DNA of 64,000 nt from contig CAJTKU010000008.1 of the NCBI GenBank assembly GCA_910577015.1, positions 1-64,000 of the forward strand. Reading direction: 5' to 3'. Origin of the DNA: an uncultured Lachnospiraceae bacterium (GTDB lineage: Bacteria; Bacillota; Clostridia; Lachnospirales; Lachnospiraceae). Both the position numbers and the translations under genes were made by a program. Shown piece after piece: positions 51,878 to 60,868 of the stretch. The stretch's first letter is position 1. Each line of letters opens with the position of its first letter. The notes beneath the pieces are model-generated. The model did not search any database and was not told the origin of the DNA. It saw only the letters and a program-made list of their open reading frames with translations.

Positions 51878-53077
51878 ATGAAACGATTAAAAAAAGGGAA
51901 AGGATGGTTCCTTTTTCTGATTTTATCATGTTTTTTATGTGGCTGTGGAGACAACGCGGAAACGGGAGTGCCTGTGGACGGTCCGCTCTGGAGCATGGGG
52001 ATGGAGGAGCCGGCAGACGCCGTGTTGCCGACAGAAGATTCAGACGAACCCCATCAGGAAGAAACGGGAAATGCATTTCAGGAGGAAGATGTTCTGACAG
52101 AAACACCGGTTTTGCCGGAAGATGACGGGACTGTCACTGTTTTGATTTCGGCAGCAGGCGATGTGACTTTAGGCAATCATCAGGAGCAGGAATATGCAAG
52201 TTCTTTCAGACAAATGTATGACAGGGAAGGGGAAGCCTATTTTTTTAAAAATGTAAATCACTTCTTTGGCAAGGATGATTTGACTATTGTGAATTTTGAA
52301 GGCGTACTGACTCTTTCCGAGGAAATGCAGCCCAAAGACTATAATATGAAAGGCGAGCCGTCGTATATCGGAATACTCACACAGGGAAGTGTGGAAGCAG
52401 TCAGTTTTGGCAACAACCACAGGTTGGATTATCTGGTGCAGGGAAGCAATGACACGGTGGCTGCGTTTGAGGAAGCAGGTATTGCCTATGCCTATGATAA
52501 TATAACCGGACTGTACGAAACGAAGGGCATTCGTATCGGCTTTGTGTCCGTAAACGAGGCAAGCCAGGGGGCGGCTGTTGAAAAATATCTGGAAGAAGGC
52601 ATAAAAAAACTGCGGACGGAAGAGGACGCCGATTTGGTGATTGCATGCTGCCACTGGGGAACGGAAAAAGACAATTATCCGGAGGAATACCAGCAGACAT
52701 TGGGGAGAAAATGTATTGACTGGGGTGCGGATTTGGTCCTGGGCTCCCATCCGCATGTTTTACAGGGTATAGAGGTTTATGAAGGGAAGTTTATCGTGTA
52801 CAGCCTTGCCAATTTCTGTTTCGGAGGCAACAGGAACCCGGCGGATAAGGATACCATGATATTTCAGCAGACATTTACATTCCGTGAAGGCGTAAAGCAG
52901 GAGGACATGGCAGCGAGGGTGATTCCCTGCTCGGTAAGTTCCGTGGAAAACAAAAACGATTTCTGCCCTACGCCGTCGGAGGGAGAGGAATTTGAACGGA
53001 TTCTGGGAAGAATCAATGCCTACAGCGCCCAATACGGAGTCAGCTTTGACGAAAAAGGATATTATCTGGTACAATAG
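51878..53077 (+). CDS. CapA/PgsA-like metallophosphoesterase-family lipoprotein
   Basis: A 399-residue protein with a lipoprotein signal (WFLFLILSCFLCGC), an acidic linker (residues about 25-85) and a CapA domain: SAAGDVTLGNH, FKNVNHFFGKDDLTIVNFEG, SFGNNHRLDYL, VIACCHWGTEKDNYP, LVLGSHPHVLQGIE and FIVYSLANFCFGG. These residues are the metal-binding motifs of the calcineurin-like CapA fold used in poly-gamma-glutamate export and cell-surface polymer synthesis. No capB or capC is nearby, so the role may differ. The start at 51878 follows GAGG; several earlier in-frame starts exist, including a GTG at 51845. Confidence 0.86.
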   Translation: MKRLKKGKGWFLFLILSCFLCGCGDNAETGVPVDGPLWSMGMEEPADAVLPTEDSDEPHQEETGNAFQEEDVLTETPVLPEDDGTVTVLISAAGDVTLGNHQEQEYASSFRQMYDREGEAYFFKNVNHFFGKDDLTIVNFEGVLTLSEEMQPKDYNMKGEPSYIGILTQGSVEAVSFGNNHRLDYLVQGSNDTVAAFEEAGIAYAYDNITGLYETKGIRIGFVSVNEASQGAAVEKYLEEGIKKLRTEEDADLVIACCHWGTEKDNYPEEYQQTLGRKCIDWGADLVLGSHPHVLQGIEVYEGKFIVYSLANFCFGGNRNPADKDTMIFQQTFTFREGVKQEDMAARVIPCSVSSVENKNDFCPTPSEGEEFERILGRINAYSAQYGVSFDEKGYYLVQ

Positions 53078-53121
53078 GACAAATAATAAAAAACAAATCA
53101 TAACAGAAAGGCAGGATGGAT

Positions 53122-54258
53122 ATGGAAAAGAGAAAAATGGAAAAAATCGGTGCGGAAACTTCCTTGCTGGGATTCGGATGTATGCGTTTTCCCGTTACGA
53201 AGGAGGGGAAGATTGATGAGCCTGTGGCGCAGAAAATGCTGGACGCAGCAATTGCGGCAGGAGTAAATTACATAGATACGGCTTATCCTTATCACAGCGG
53301 GGAGAGCGAACCTTTTGTAGGAAGGGCTTTGAAAAAATACGATAGAAAGTCTTTTTATCTGGCAACCAAACTGCCCGTCTGGCTGGTTCATTCCGTAGAG
53401 GATGCCGAAAGGATATTTGAAGAGCAGTTGGAAAGGCTGCAGACGGACTATGTTGATTTTTATCTTCTCCATGCCCTGAACAAATCTTCGTGGGAAGCGG
53501 CGGTAAAAAACGGGGTAGTGGAATATTGTGAAAAATTGAAGGCGGAAGGACGTATCCGGTATCTGGGATTTTCGTTCCATGATTCGTATGAAGTGTTTGA
53601 GGAAATTTTGTGCGCAAGGGACTGGGATTTCTGTCAGATTCAGTTGAATTACATGGATGCCGATGAACAGGCCGGCCTGGAAGGTTACAGGCTTGCCGAA
53701 AAAAAGGGCGTGCCCCTTGTCATAATGGAGCCTGTGAAAGGAGGCTCTCTGGCTGTTTTTGCGGATGATATCACAGAAAAGTTCAGGGCGCTTGACAAGG
53801 ATGCAAGCACGGCTTCCTATGCGCTTCGCTGGGTGGGCAGCCTGCCGGGTGTGAAGGTTGTCTTAAGCGGCATGTCTAATATGGAACAGGTGGAGGATAA
53901 CCTGCGTATTTTCGGCAGCTTTAAACCTGTCTCTGATAAAGAAAAACAGACTATTGAAGAGGTGGTAGATATCTTGAACAGCAGGATACAAAACGGCTGT
54001 ACCGGCTGCCGTTACTGTATGCCCTGCCCGGCAGGCGTGGATATTCCCGCAAACTTCAAGGCGTGGAACACTTACCATATGTACCAGAACTATAACGTGG
54101 CAAAGTGGCAGTGGGAAACGGAAATCGGTGAAAAAGGTCAGGCAAAAAACTGCGTTAAGTGCGGAAAGTGTGAGGCGCATTGTCCGCAGAAGCTGTCCAT
54201 CAGGGAAGACTTGGAAAAAGTGCAGAGAGATATGGACAAAAAGGAAATGATTTTGTAA
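53122..54258 (+). CDS. Aldo/keto reductase with C-terminal ferredoxin-type Fe-S domain
   Basis: A 378-residue aldo/keto reductase paralogous to the one at 38725. The barrel begins MEKIGAETSLLGFGCMRFP, then NYIDTAYPYHSGESE with the catalytic Asp and Tyr region, and TDYVDFYLLHALNKS. The C-terminal cysteine motifs are CTGCRYCMPCPAGV and CVKCGKCEAHCPQ, expected to bind two [4Fe-4S] clusters. AGGCAGG precedes the ATG; a start at 53116 adds two residues. It follows the CapA-like gene by 44 bases. Substrate unknown. Confidence 0.9.
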   Translation: MEKRKMEKIGAETSLLGFGCMRFPVTKEGKIDEPVAQKMLDAAIAAGVNYIDTAYPYHSGESEPFVGRALKKYDRKSFYLATKLPVWLVHSVEDAERIFEEQLERLQTDYVDFYLLHALNKSSWEAAVKNGVVEYCEKLKAEGRIRYLGFSFHDSYEVFEEILCARDWDFCQIQLNYMDADEQAGLEGYRLAEKKGVPLVIMEPVKGGSLAVFADDITEKFRALDKDASTASYALRWVGSLPGVKVVLSGMSNMEQVEDNLRIFGSFKPVSDKEKQTIEEVVDILNSRIQNGCTGCRYCMPCPAGVDIPANFKAWNTYHMYQNYNVAKWQWETEIGEKGQAKNCVKCGKCEAHCPQKLSIREDLEKVQRDMDKKEMIL

Positions 54259-54345
54259 AAGGCACAGGTAAAGCCCTATTCCTATTCCAATTCTGTTTAT
54301 TATGCATATGATAGAAAAAAACAGTAGTTTGGAGAAAATTGAAAT

Positions 54346-55059
54346 ATGGCTTTATGCAGAACAATTATGCACGTAGTCCAGCCCAACGACACTTTTTACA
54401 GGCTGGCGCAGAAGTACAAAACGACGGTTCCTGATATCATCATGAGAAACCCGGGTGTCAACCCATACAATTTGCAGGTAGGCACCCGGCTTAATATCTG
54501 TGCGGGGCAGGAGCAGGAGTCGCCGTGGAAGGACGAACTGGAACTGAACAACGACATGCGGCAGGCATGGACGCAGCATGCCTTCTGGATGCAGATTTAT
54601 CAGAACAGCCTGTTTAATTCCCTGGAGGATACGGAAGTAGTCAAAAGACGTCTGATGCAGAATCCGGAGGACATTGCCGACGTGTTTGACAAGTTCTATT
54701 CGCGCGCGATGGTAAACCAGCTGACGCAGCTTCTGGAGGAGCATATCCGCCTTGCAGGGGAAGTGATGATGGCCATGCGCGACGGTGAAACACAGAAAGC
54801 GGACCAACTGGAACGGCAATGGTATCAGAATGCAGAGAATATTGCAAGGCTTTTGAGTAACGCCAATTCCGAATACAGCTATGAAGAACTGCTGCGTATG
54901 CTGACCAGACATCTGGATATGTTAAAACGCCAGATGACGGCCGAATTAAACAAAGAGTATGAAAATGAAATAGACCTGTTTGATGAAAATGAAAATCAGC
55001 TCATGGAGCTGGCGGATTACCTGACGGAAGGACTGTTAGCCCAGTTTTACCGTTCATAA
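54346..55059 (+). CDS. LysM domain protein with helical C-terminus
   Basis: A 237-residue protein with one N-terminal LysM domain (IMHVVQPNDTFYRLAQKYKT to GTRLNIC) that binds peptidoglycan or chitin-like sugars, and a long helical part of about 180 residues with repeated charged helices (MRQAWTQHAFWMQIYQNSLF, AMVNQLTQLLEEHIRLAGEV). No signal peptide is visible, so it may be cytoplasmic or spore-associated; such proteins in Clostridia are often sporulation-related coat or cortex proteins. It lies before the radical SAM gene with a strong hairpin between them. Confidence 0.82.
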   Translation: MALCRTIMHVVQPNDTFYRLAQKYKTTVPDIIMRNPGVNPYNLQVGTRLNICAGQEQESPWKDELELNNDMRQAWTQHAFWMQIYQNSLFNSLEDTEVVKRRLMQNPEDIADVFDKFYSRAMVNQLTQLLEEHIRLAGEVMMAMRDGETQKADQLERQWYQNAENIARLLSNANSEYSYEELLRMLTRHLDMLKRQMTAELNKEYENEIDLFDENENQLMELADYLTEGLLAQFYRS

Positions 55060-55070
55060 AGGGAAAGTGG

Positions 55071-55103
55071 CGGGGAGAGCGGTTTACAAACCTGCTCTCC
55101 CCG
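55071..55103 (+). promoter_or_regulatory. Strong intergenic hairpin without T run
   Basis: CGGGGAGAGC (55071-55080) pairs perfectly with GCTCTCCCCG (55094-55103), with GGTT/AACC extending the stem inward. It is followed by TAAAAAGGAG, the ribosome binding site of the next gene, and not by T residues, so it may control RNA stability or processing of the LysM/radical SAM transcript. Confidence 0.6.
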
Positions 55104-55117
55104 TAAAAAGGAGAAAC

Positions 55118-56869
55118 ATGCAATTTTTACTGGTGGCGCTTAATGCCAAATACATACATTCCAATCCGGCGTTATACAGCCTGAAACGCTTTGCGGGAAA
55201 AAATGCCGTTCATGTGCAGATTGCGGAATATACCATCAATCACCGCATGGAGGAAATTCTGGAGGACATATTCTGCAGAAAGCCGGATGTTATAGCTTTT
55301 TCCTGCTATATATGGAACTGGGAAATCATACAGAAAATAATAGTGGAACTGCACAAACTGCTTCCGAAGCTGCCCATCTGGCTGGGCGGGCCTGAGGTTT
55401 CTTTTGATGCAGGGGAAATACTGGACAGGTATCCGCAGCTTTCTGGCATCATGACAGGGGAAGGGGAAGCAGTTTTTTCGGAACTGCTGTCTCATTATCT
55501 CTATCAGGACGGGCAGCCTGGGGAAATTGCGGGGCTGGTGCTGAGGGACGGGCCCACAGGGGAGAGAAAGCCGCTTGATATGTCAAAAATCCCCTTTTTG
55601 TATGAAAATACGGAGGATTTTCGGAACAGGATACTCTATTACGAATCCCAGAGAGGCTGCCCTTTTAGGTGCAGTTACTGCCTTTCCTCCATAGATAAGA
55701 CAGTGAGGTTTCGTGACATTAATGTCGTAAAGCGGGAATTGCAGTATTTCCTTGACAATAAGGTGAAACAGGTCAAATTTGTAGACAGGACTTTTAACTG
55801 CAACCGTGAACACGCCATGGAAATCTGGAGATATATTCTGGAACATGACAATAGCGTCACCAATTTCCATTTTGAAATAGCAGGGGACATGCTTGGGGAT
55901 GAAGAAACAGCGCTGCTTGCCCGTATGCGTCCCGGCCTGGTGCAGCTGGAGATTGGCGTACAGACGACAAATAAGAGGACGTTACAGGAAATAAGAAGGA
56001 AAACAGATTTTACAAAGTTGAAAGCAGCGGTGGAAACCGTCAAAAAGGCGGGAAACATCCATCAGCATCTGGATTTGATAGCGGGGCTTCCCTATGAGGA
56101 TTACGAGAGCTTCGGTAAATCATTTGATGAAGTGTTTTCACTGGGGCCCAATCAGCTTCAACTGGGATTTTTAAAGGTGCTGAAGGGTTCTTACATGCAT
56201 GAGATGGCAGAAGAGTACGGCCTTGTGTATACACAAGAGCCGCCTTACGAAGTGCTTTTTACCAGATGGCTGTCTTATGAAGAAGTGCGCCGGTTAAAGC
56301 GGATAGAGGAAATGGTGGAAATTTACTACAACAGCAATCAGTTTACGCATACCCTGACTTTTTTGCAGGGGGCGTTCCACAGCCCTTTTGCCATGTTTGA
56401 AGCGTTGGCGCGGTATTACAAAAAAGAAGGCTTTTTTACACAGGCGCCGGCAAGGATTTACCGGTATCAGGCGCTGCTGCAATTTGCAAAAGAGCATGAC
56501 GGGGAAAATCTTTCCATATACAGGGAGCTTCTTGTTTTTGACTTGTATTTGAGGGAAAAAGTGAAAAGCCGTCCTGACTTTGCACCGGATTTGGAGGAGA
56601 GCAAAAAAGATATCACGGATTTCTATAAATATGAGGAGGAAGCCGGACGTTACCTGCCTGCTTATCGGAAATATGACAGCAGGCAGTTATCCCGCATGAC
56701 GCACATGGAACCGTTTTCCTATCCTGTGTGGGACATGCAGGGAAAAACGGCTGCGGAGGAAGGGACATATATTTTGTTTGATTATGAAAATCGCAATCCC
56801 CTTACCCATGAGGCTGGGATAACCATTCTCCGCCAATCCGACTGGCAGCGGGAGGGCGATAGAAAATGA
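55118..56869 (+). CDS. B12-binding radical SAM protein with DUF4080 domain
   Basis: A 583-residue enzyme. The N-terminal cobalamin-binding region (LVALNAKYIHSNPALYSLK) precedes a radical SAM barrel with the cluster motif CPFRCSYC in SQRGCPFRCSYCLSS, then a DUF4080 C-terminal domain. The cysteines hold a [4Fe-4S] cluster that cleaves SAM; cobalamin-dependent members often methylate unreactive carbons. The B12 motif DxHxxG is not obvious in the N-terminal part, so cobalamin binding is by family only. AAAAAGGAG precedes the ATG. The exonuclease gene overlaps its stop by four bases. Confidence 0.88.
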   Translation: MQFLLVALNAKYIHSNPALYSLKRFAGKNAVHVQIAEYTINHRMEEILEDIFCRKPDVIAFSCYIWNWEIIQKIIVELHKLLPKLPIWLGGPEVSFDAGEILDRYPQLSGIMTGEGEAVFSELLSHYLYQDGQPGEIAGLVLRDGPTGERKPLDMSKIPFLYENTEDFRNRILYYESQRGCPFRCSYCLSSIDKTVRFRDINVVKRELQYFLDNKVKQVKFVDRTFNCNREHAMEIWRYILEHDNSVTNFHFEIAGDMLGDEETALLARMRPGLVQLEIGVQTTNKRTLQEIRRKTDFTKLKAAVETVKKAGNIHQHLDLIAGLPYEDYESFGKSFDEVFSLGPNQLQLGFLKVLKGSYMHEMAEEYGLVYTQEPPYEVLFTRWLSYEEVRRLKRIEEMVEIYYNSNQFTHTLTFLQGAFHSPFAMFEALARYYKKEGFFTQAPARIYRYQALLQFAKEHDGENLSIYRELLVFDLYLREKVKSRPDFAPDLEESKKDITDFYKYEEEAGRYLPAYRKYDSRQLSRMTHMEPFSYPVWDMQGKTAAEEGTYILFDYENRNPLTHEAGITILRQSDWQREGDRK

Positions 56870-57588
56870 CGCACCGGATGAGGACGGAAAGTTATGTCTG
56901 TGTGGATTTGGAAACCACCGGGCTGAACCCGAAAACAGATAAAATTATGGAAGTGGGCGCAGTGAAAGTGGAAAACGGCAGAATTGTCCGGGTATATGAA
57001 ACATTTGTAAATCCTGGGAGGCCGGTTCCGGAACGTGTAAGGCAATTAACGGGCATTTGCGATGCGTGGCTGCAAAGCGCGCCACAGATGGAGGACGTGC
57101 TTTCGTATTTACTGGATTTTCTTGGGGATTCGGTTTTACTAGGACATCAGGTGCTTTTCGACTACTCCTTTATAAAAAAGGAAGCAGTCAACCATAAAGT
57201 TTCCTTTGAAAGATTGGGAATAGATACGTTAAAGATTGCACGGAAATATTTGCCGGATTTAGAGAGCAGGAGCCTTGACTGCCTGTGCAGGCATTATGCC
57301 ATACCCCACAGCCCCCACCGTGCCTTACAGGACGCGCAGGCGGCATGTGCGCTGTATGACAGGCTTTGGGAAGAATTTGGCAATACGGAGGACGCGGTGA
57401 AGATGTTTATGCCAAAACCGTTACTGTATCAGGCCAAAAGGGATACGCCCATAACCCCGGCCCAAAAAGAACGGTTATATAAATTACTTGTCAAACATAA
57501 ACTGAATATAGAATACAATTTAGATACGCTCACACGGAGCGAAGCCAGCCGCTATACGGACCGGATTCTTGCAAAGTACGGACGATAG
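56866..57588 (+). CDS. DnaQ-like 3'-5' exonuclease (DEDDh)
   Basis: A 240-residue exonuclease of the DnaQ/PolC-epsilon type. Exo I reads YVCVDLETTGLNPKTD with the catalytic Asp and Glu, Exo II HQVLFDYSFIKKE with Asp, and Exo III HRALQDAQAACAL with the His and Asp of the DEDDh class. It degrades single-stranded DNA 3' to 5' using metals. It starts at 56866 in the ATGA overlap with the radical SAM stop. Its last 59 bases overlap the 3' end of the minus-strand gene at 57530. A PolC-style fusion is absent. Confidence 0.93.
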   Translation: MTHRMRTESYVCVDLETTGLNPKTDKIMEVGAVKVENGRIVRVYETFVNPGRPVPERVRQLTGICDAWLQSAPQMEDVLSYLLDFLGDSVLLGHQVLFDYSFIKKEAVNHKVSFERLGIDTLKIARKYLPDLESRSLDCLCRHYAIPHSPHRALQDAQAACALYDRLWEEFGNTEDAVKMFMPKPLLYQAKRDTPITPAQKERLYKLLVKHKLNIEYNLDTLTRSEASRYTDRILAKYGR

Positions 57589-58162
57589 CGTTTTTCATGG
57601 AAGAACGCAGGCTGCCGGCCGCTTCAATGAGGGCTGCCTTTTTGGAGGCTTCCCCGCGTCTGTCATAGATATCGGCAAGAAGGTAATAAGTGTGGCTGAC
57701 GTCTGTCTGTGTGGATACGGCAAACTCCAGAATCATGCGGCTCTCGTCCTCATAACCGGACAGATACAGGACTTCCGCCCAATCCTGCAGCGTCCGTACC
57801 AGAAGGGTATAGTTCTGGTCATATTCCGTCAGGAGGGTAATGTTGGCGGTGCCGTATTCCAGCTTTAAGTCGGTATTGGTGTAGCCGGTTAAATTAACAA
57901 TTTTCACGGAGGACAGGCCGGACAGCAAAGCATGGTATTCTGCCACATCAGGATTATCCTTCAGTGTTTCCATGGGCAGGCTGTCGAAAGGGATTGTGAT
58001 ATAGGGAAGATGTTCGAGCGGTTTCTTACGGGTATTGTTGGCCCGCTCCTCCCTTTCCCAGAAATCTTTGATGGCGTTCTCCTCCATTCGTCTGTGCTTG
58101 CGGGTCACATAGGCAATCACAAGACAGAACACGATAAAACTGGACAAAAATGACGTTATCAT
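57530..58162 (-). CDS. Membrane-anchored hypothetical protein with TPR-like helices
   Basis: A 210-residue protein with one N-terminal membrane segment (MITSFLSSFIVFCLVIAYVT), a charged linker, and a helical cytoplasmic part containing AEVLYLSGYEDESRMILEFAV and YYLLADIYDRRGEASKKAAL, reminiscent of tetratricopeptide units. No known family was recognised. GAAAGGATATTATAT precedes the ATG at 58162; the frame to 58237 has no support. It converges with and overlaps the exonuclease by 59 bases. On the other strand a 33-residue membrane peptide gene begins 61 bases upstream. Confidence 0.7.
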   Translation of the reverse strand: MITSFLSSFIVFCLVIAYVTRKHRRMEENAIKDFWEREERANNTRKKPLEHLPYITIPFDSLPMETLKDNPDVAEYHALLSGLSSVKIVNLTGYTNTDLKLEYGTANITLLTEYDQNYTLLVRTLQDWAEVLYLSGYEDESRMILEFAVSTQTDVSHTYYLLADIYDRRGEASKKAALIEAAGSLRSSMKNAIVRTLQESGPYSGWLRSV

Positions 58163-58222
58163 ATATAATATCCTTTCAGTAGTTTGAATCATCCCAATAA
58201 AAGTATAGCTTAGGAGACTGCC

Positions 58223-58324
58223 ATGATAAATATGCATAACAGGAAAACGCAGAGAATTGTTTCAGGAATTATCATCCTGTTTTTGATTCTCGCAATGATT
58301 ATTCCCATGCTGCTTGGCATGTGA
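58223..58324 (+). CDS. Small single-pass membrane peptide (33 residues)
   Basis: A 33-residue peptide, starting MINMHNRKTQRIVSG, with one hydrophobic stretch IIILFLILAMIIPMLL. AGGAG lies about 7 bases before the ATG. It resembles small membrane peptides found widely in Lachnospiraceae upstream of cell-envelope genes, but no family is confidently named. Transcribed with or just before the VanW gene, 69 bases downstream. Confidence 0.6.
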   Translation: MINMHNRKTQRIVSGIIILFLILAMIIPMLLGM

Positions 58325-58393
58325 TTTGTTACAGATTACCATATTATTTTAACAATTTCAATCTTTGAGGCTTTGGAGGAGCGCTATCAATAT

Positions 58394-59863
58394 ATGAAAA
58401 AGACGATACAAAAAATGATGATGCTTTCCTGCATGGCGGCAGTTTTGCTGCTGTGTCCCATGGAGGCAAAAGCAAAAAGTGCGGATACAATGAAAGAAGG
58501 CGTATATGCAGGTGATATTTCCCTATCCGGAATGACGGCGGATGAGGCTTCTGCTGCCGTGGAAGAATATGTGGATTCCCTGAAAAATGTAGAGGTGGTG
58601 CTGATTGCCGGAGGTGATGAGGAGGTTGTCGTATCGGCAGGAGACCTTGGAATCAGCTGGAGCAACCGCAATATTATAGATGAAGCAATGCAGCTTGGCA
58701 CGCAGGGTAATATCGTACAGCGTTATAAAGCATTGAAGGACTTGGAGCATGAAAACAAAATCTATGCCATTGAACTGGATTTTGATGTGGCTGCAATAGA
58801 CCGTATTCTGGCAGAGCGATGTACGCAGTTTGACCGGGAAGCGGTGGACGCTACCCTGGTATTGGAGGAGGGAGTATTCCGGGTTGTCGGAGGGCAGACG
58901 GGATATCTTCTGGATGTGGAAACTTCCATTGACACCATCTATGAATACCTGACCGGAGACTGGAACCGCGAAGCCTGTTCCATCCAGCTGGATGTTTCGG
59001 TCACGGAACCCCGTGGAAGCGAAGAAGAACTTATGCAGGTTAAGGACGTACTTGGCACGTATACGACATCCTTTTCCTCTTCCGGCCAGAGCAGAAGCGC
59101 CAATGTGACAAACGGGTGCAGTCTTATTAACGGAACAATACTGTATCCGGGGGATGAGTTTTCCACATATGAAGCAGTGTCGCCATTTACCGAGAACAAC
59201 GGATATTACATGGCGGGCTCTTACTTAAACGGAAAGGTAGTGGATTCCCTGGGAGGAGGCATCTGCCAGGTTTCCACGACTCTTTACAATGCCGTGCTGT
59301 TATCGGAACTTGACGTTACGGAAAGGTATAACCATTCCATGATTGTAACTTATGTGGAGCCTTCCGCTGACGCGGCGATTGCGGAGTCTTCCGGAAAAGA
59401 TTTTAAATTTGTCAATAACACGGGACACCCTATTTATATAGAAGGTTATGTATCTTCGGATAAGAAAATCACATTTACAATATACGGTGTGGAGACCAGG
59501 CCGGAAGGCCATACTGTGGAATATGTCAGCGAGGTGCTGGAAGTCATCAGCCCGACCACGGAGGTGCTTTACCCTGACGTTACGCAGCCCATCGGATACG
59601 TAAGCGTGACCGGCGCGCATATCGGCTATAAAGCGAGACTGTGGAAGATTGTAAAAGAAAACGGTGAAGAGGTCAGCCGTGAGATAGTGAACACCAGCAG
59701 CTATAAGATGGTGCCGAGAAGCGCGGTTGTCGGCGTATCTACACCGGACGTCAACGCTTACAATGAAATCATGGCGGCAATCGGAACAAACAGTATAGAG
59801 CATGTGAAAAACGTAGCCGCAATGCTGACGGCTCCGCCGCCGGCGGAACAGCCTCCGCAATAA
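58394..59863 (+). CDS. VanW family exported protein with peptidoglycan-binding domain
   Basis: A 489-residue exported protein. A signal peptide (MMMLSCMAAVLLLCPMEAKA) precedes a YoaR-type peptidoglycan-binding domain (about residues 40-200, with internal repeats) and a VanW domain with CSLINGTILYPGDEFSTYE, GYYMAGSYLNGKVV, and LGGGICQVSTTLYNAVLLS with a catalytic-like Cys. A C-terminal beta domain follows. VanW is named from vancomycin gene clusters, but this family is widespread and has no proven enzyme activity. The ATG at 58394 is preferred over the TTG at 58373. No vanHAX genes are here. Confidence 0.88.
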   Translation: MKKTIQKMMMLSCMAAVLLLCPMEAKAKSADTMKEGVYAGDISLSGMTADEASAAVEEYVDSLKNVEVVLIAGGDEEVVVSAGDLGISWSNRNIIDEAMQLGTQGNIVQRYKALKDLEHENKIYAIELDFDVAAIDRILAERCTQFDREAVDATLVLEEGVFRVVGGQTGYLLDVETSIDTIYEYLTGDWNREACSIQLDVSVTEPRGSEEELMQVKDVLGTYTTSFSSSGQSRSANVTNGCSLINGTILYPGDEFSTYEAVSPFTENNGYYMAGSYLNGKVVDSLGGGICQVSTTLYNAVLLSELDVTERYNHSMIVTYVEPSADAAIAESSGKDFKFVNNTGHPIYIEGYVSSDKKITFTIYGVETRPEGHTVEYVSEVLEVISPTTEVLYPDVTQPIGYVSVTGAHIGYKARLWKIVKENGEEVSREIVNTSSYKMVPRSAVVGVSTPDVNAYNEIMAAIGTNSIEHVKNVAAMLTAPPPAEQPPQ

Positions 59864-59886
59864 GGACGGTAAAAGGAAAATACAGG

Positions 59887-60855
59887 ATGAAGGTCGGTAA
59901 AATATCAGAAAGCGTGTTAAAACGCTCCGTGATAAAAAATATCAAAAGCAAAAATGAAAACGTTAAAAGTGGTGCAGGGTCAGACTGCGCCATTTTTTCA
60001 TGTGGAGACGCGGCATTTACACAGGCAGTTCACAGTTTTGCATTGAAGGAACCGGCAGATATCCGTTATGCCATTATAAAAGCTTCCAACAATGCAGCCT
60101 GCGGAGGCGCAGTCCCTGTAATGGCGGAGATAGCCCTGCTTCTGCCAAAAGAAACGGAAGAAAAAGAGCTGCAGGAAATCATGAAGGAAGCGGATAAAAC
60201 GGCTAATGCCCTGCATATGCAGATAGCGGGAGGACATACGGAAGTATCGGAATCGGTTTCAGGGGTCATGGCTGTCGTAACGGTGACGGGCATACCGGGT
60301 GCAGGCGTTCTGTTTCCCGGCGGCGCCAAAGCCGGGCAGGATGTGGTTGCCAGCAAATGGATAGGGCTGGAGGGCACTGCACTTCTGGCACGGCGTCACG
60401 GGGACAGACTGGCAGAAAGGATTCCGCATTACATGGTAAACGAAGCGGAATCCTTTGCCTCTTACCTTTCCGTACTGCCGGAGGCTGCCATAGCGGTAAA
60501 GTCCAATGTGAGCGCGATACACGATGTTTCCGTAGGCGGCATTTTTGCCGCGTTGTGGGAACTGGCGGAAAGCGCTGGCGTTGGACTGACCATAGATTTG
60601 AAAAAGATTCCCGTCAGGCAGGAAACCATAGAGGTATGTGAATTTTTTGGAATCAGCCCCTACGAACTGCTTTCCGGCGGCTGCCTGCTCATGACGGCAG
60701 ACAACGGTGAAAGCCTGGTGCAGGCCTTGGACGCAGTACATATTCCGGCAGCGGTAATCGGAAAAGTGACGGACAGCCATGACAGGGTTGTGGTAAATGA
60801 AGAAGAAAGACGTTTTCTGGAAAGGCCCCAAACGGATGCCTTCATAAAAATATAA
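59887..60855 (+). CDS. AIR synthase-related protein (HypE/PurM-like fold)
   Basis: A 322-residue protein of the AIR synthase-related superfamily: ATP-binding first half with GAGSDCAIFSCGDAAF and NAACGGAVPVMAEIAL, and a C-terminal half with SNVSAIHDVSVGGIFAALWE and SPYELLSGGCLLM. In HypE the C-terminus ends in a catalytic cysteine; here it ends IKI without Cys, so a HypE carbamoyl role is unlikely. It is a nucleotide-dependent enzyme of unknown substrate. It lies in one run with the AsnC regulator and aminotransferase, which may share a metabolic aim. Confidence 0.82.
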   Translation: MKVGKISESVLKRSVIKNIKSKNENVKSGAGSDCAIFSCGDAAFTQAVHSFALKEPADIRYAIIKASNNAACGGAVPVMAEIALLLPKETEEKELQEIMKEADKTANALHMQIAGGHTEVSESVSGVMAVVTVTGIPGAGVLFPGGAKAGQDVVASKWIGLEGTALLARRHGDRLAERIPHYMVNEAESFASYLSVLPEAAIAVKSNVSAIHDVSVGGIFAALWELAESAGVGLTIDLKKIPVRQETIEVCEFFGISPYELLSGGCLLMTADNGESLVQALDAVHIPAAVIGKVTDSHDRVVVNEEERRFLERPQTDAFIKI

Positions 60856-60868
60856 AGGAGAATTTAAA

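Noticed and set aside
58394..59863. Vancomycin resistance gene
   Set aside because: VanW domain proteins are common in Clostridia and no vanHAX-type genes are in the window, so the name alone does not imply resistance.
59887..60855. Hydrogenase maturation factor HypE
   Set aside because: The C-terminal catalytic Cys of HypE is missing and no other hyp or hydrogenase gene is present.
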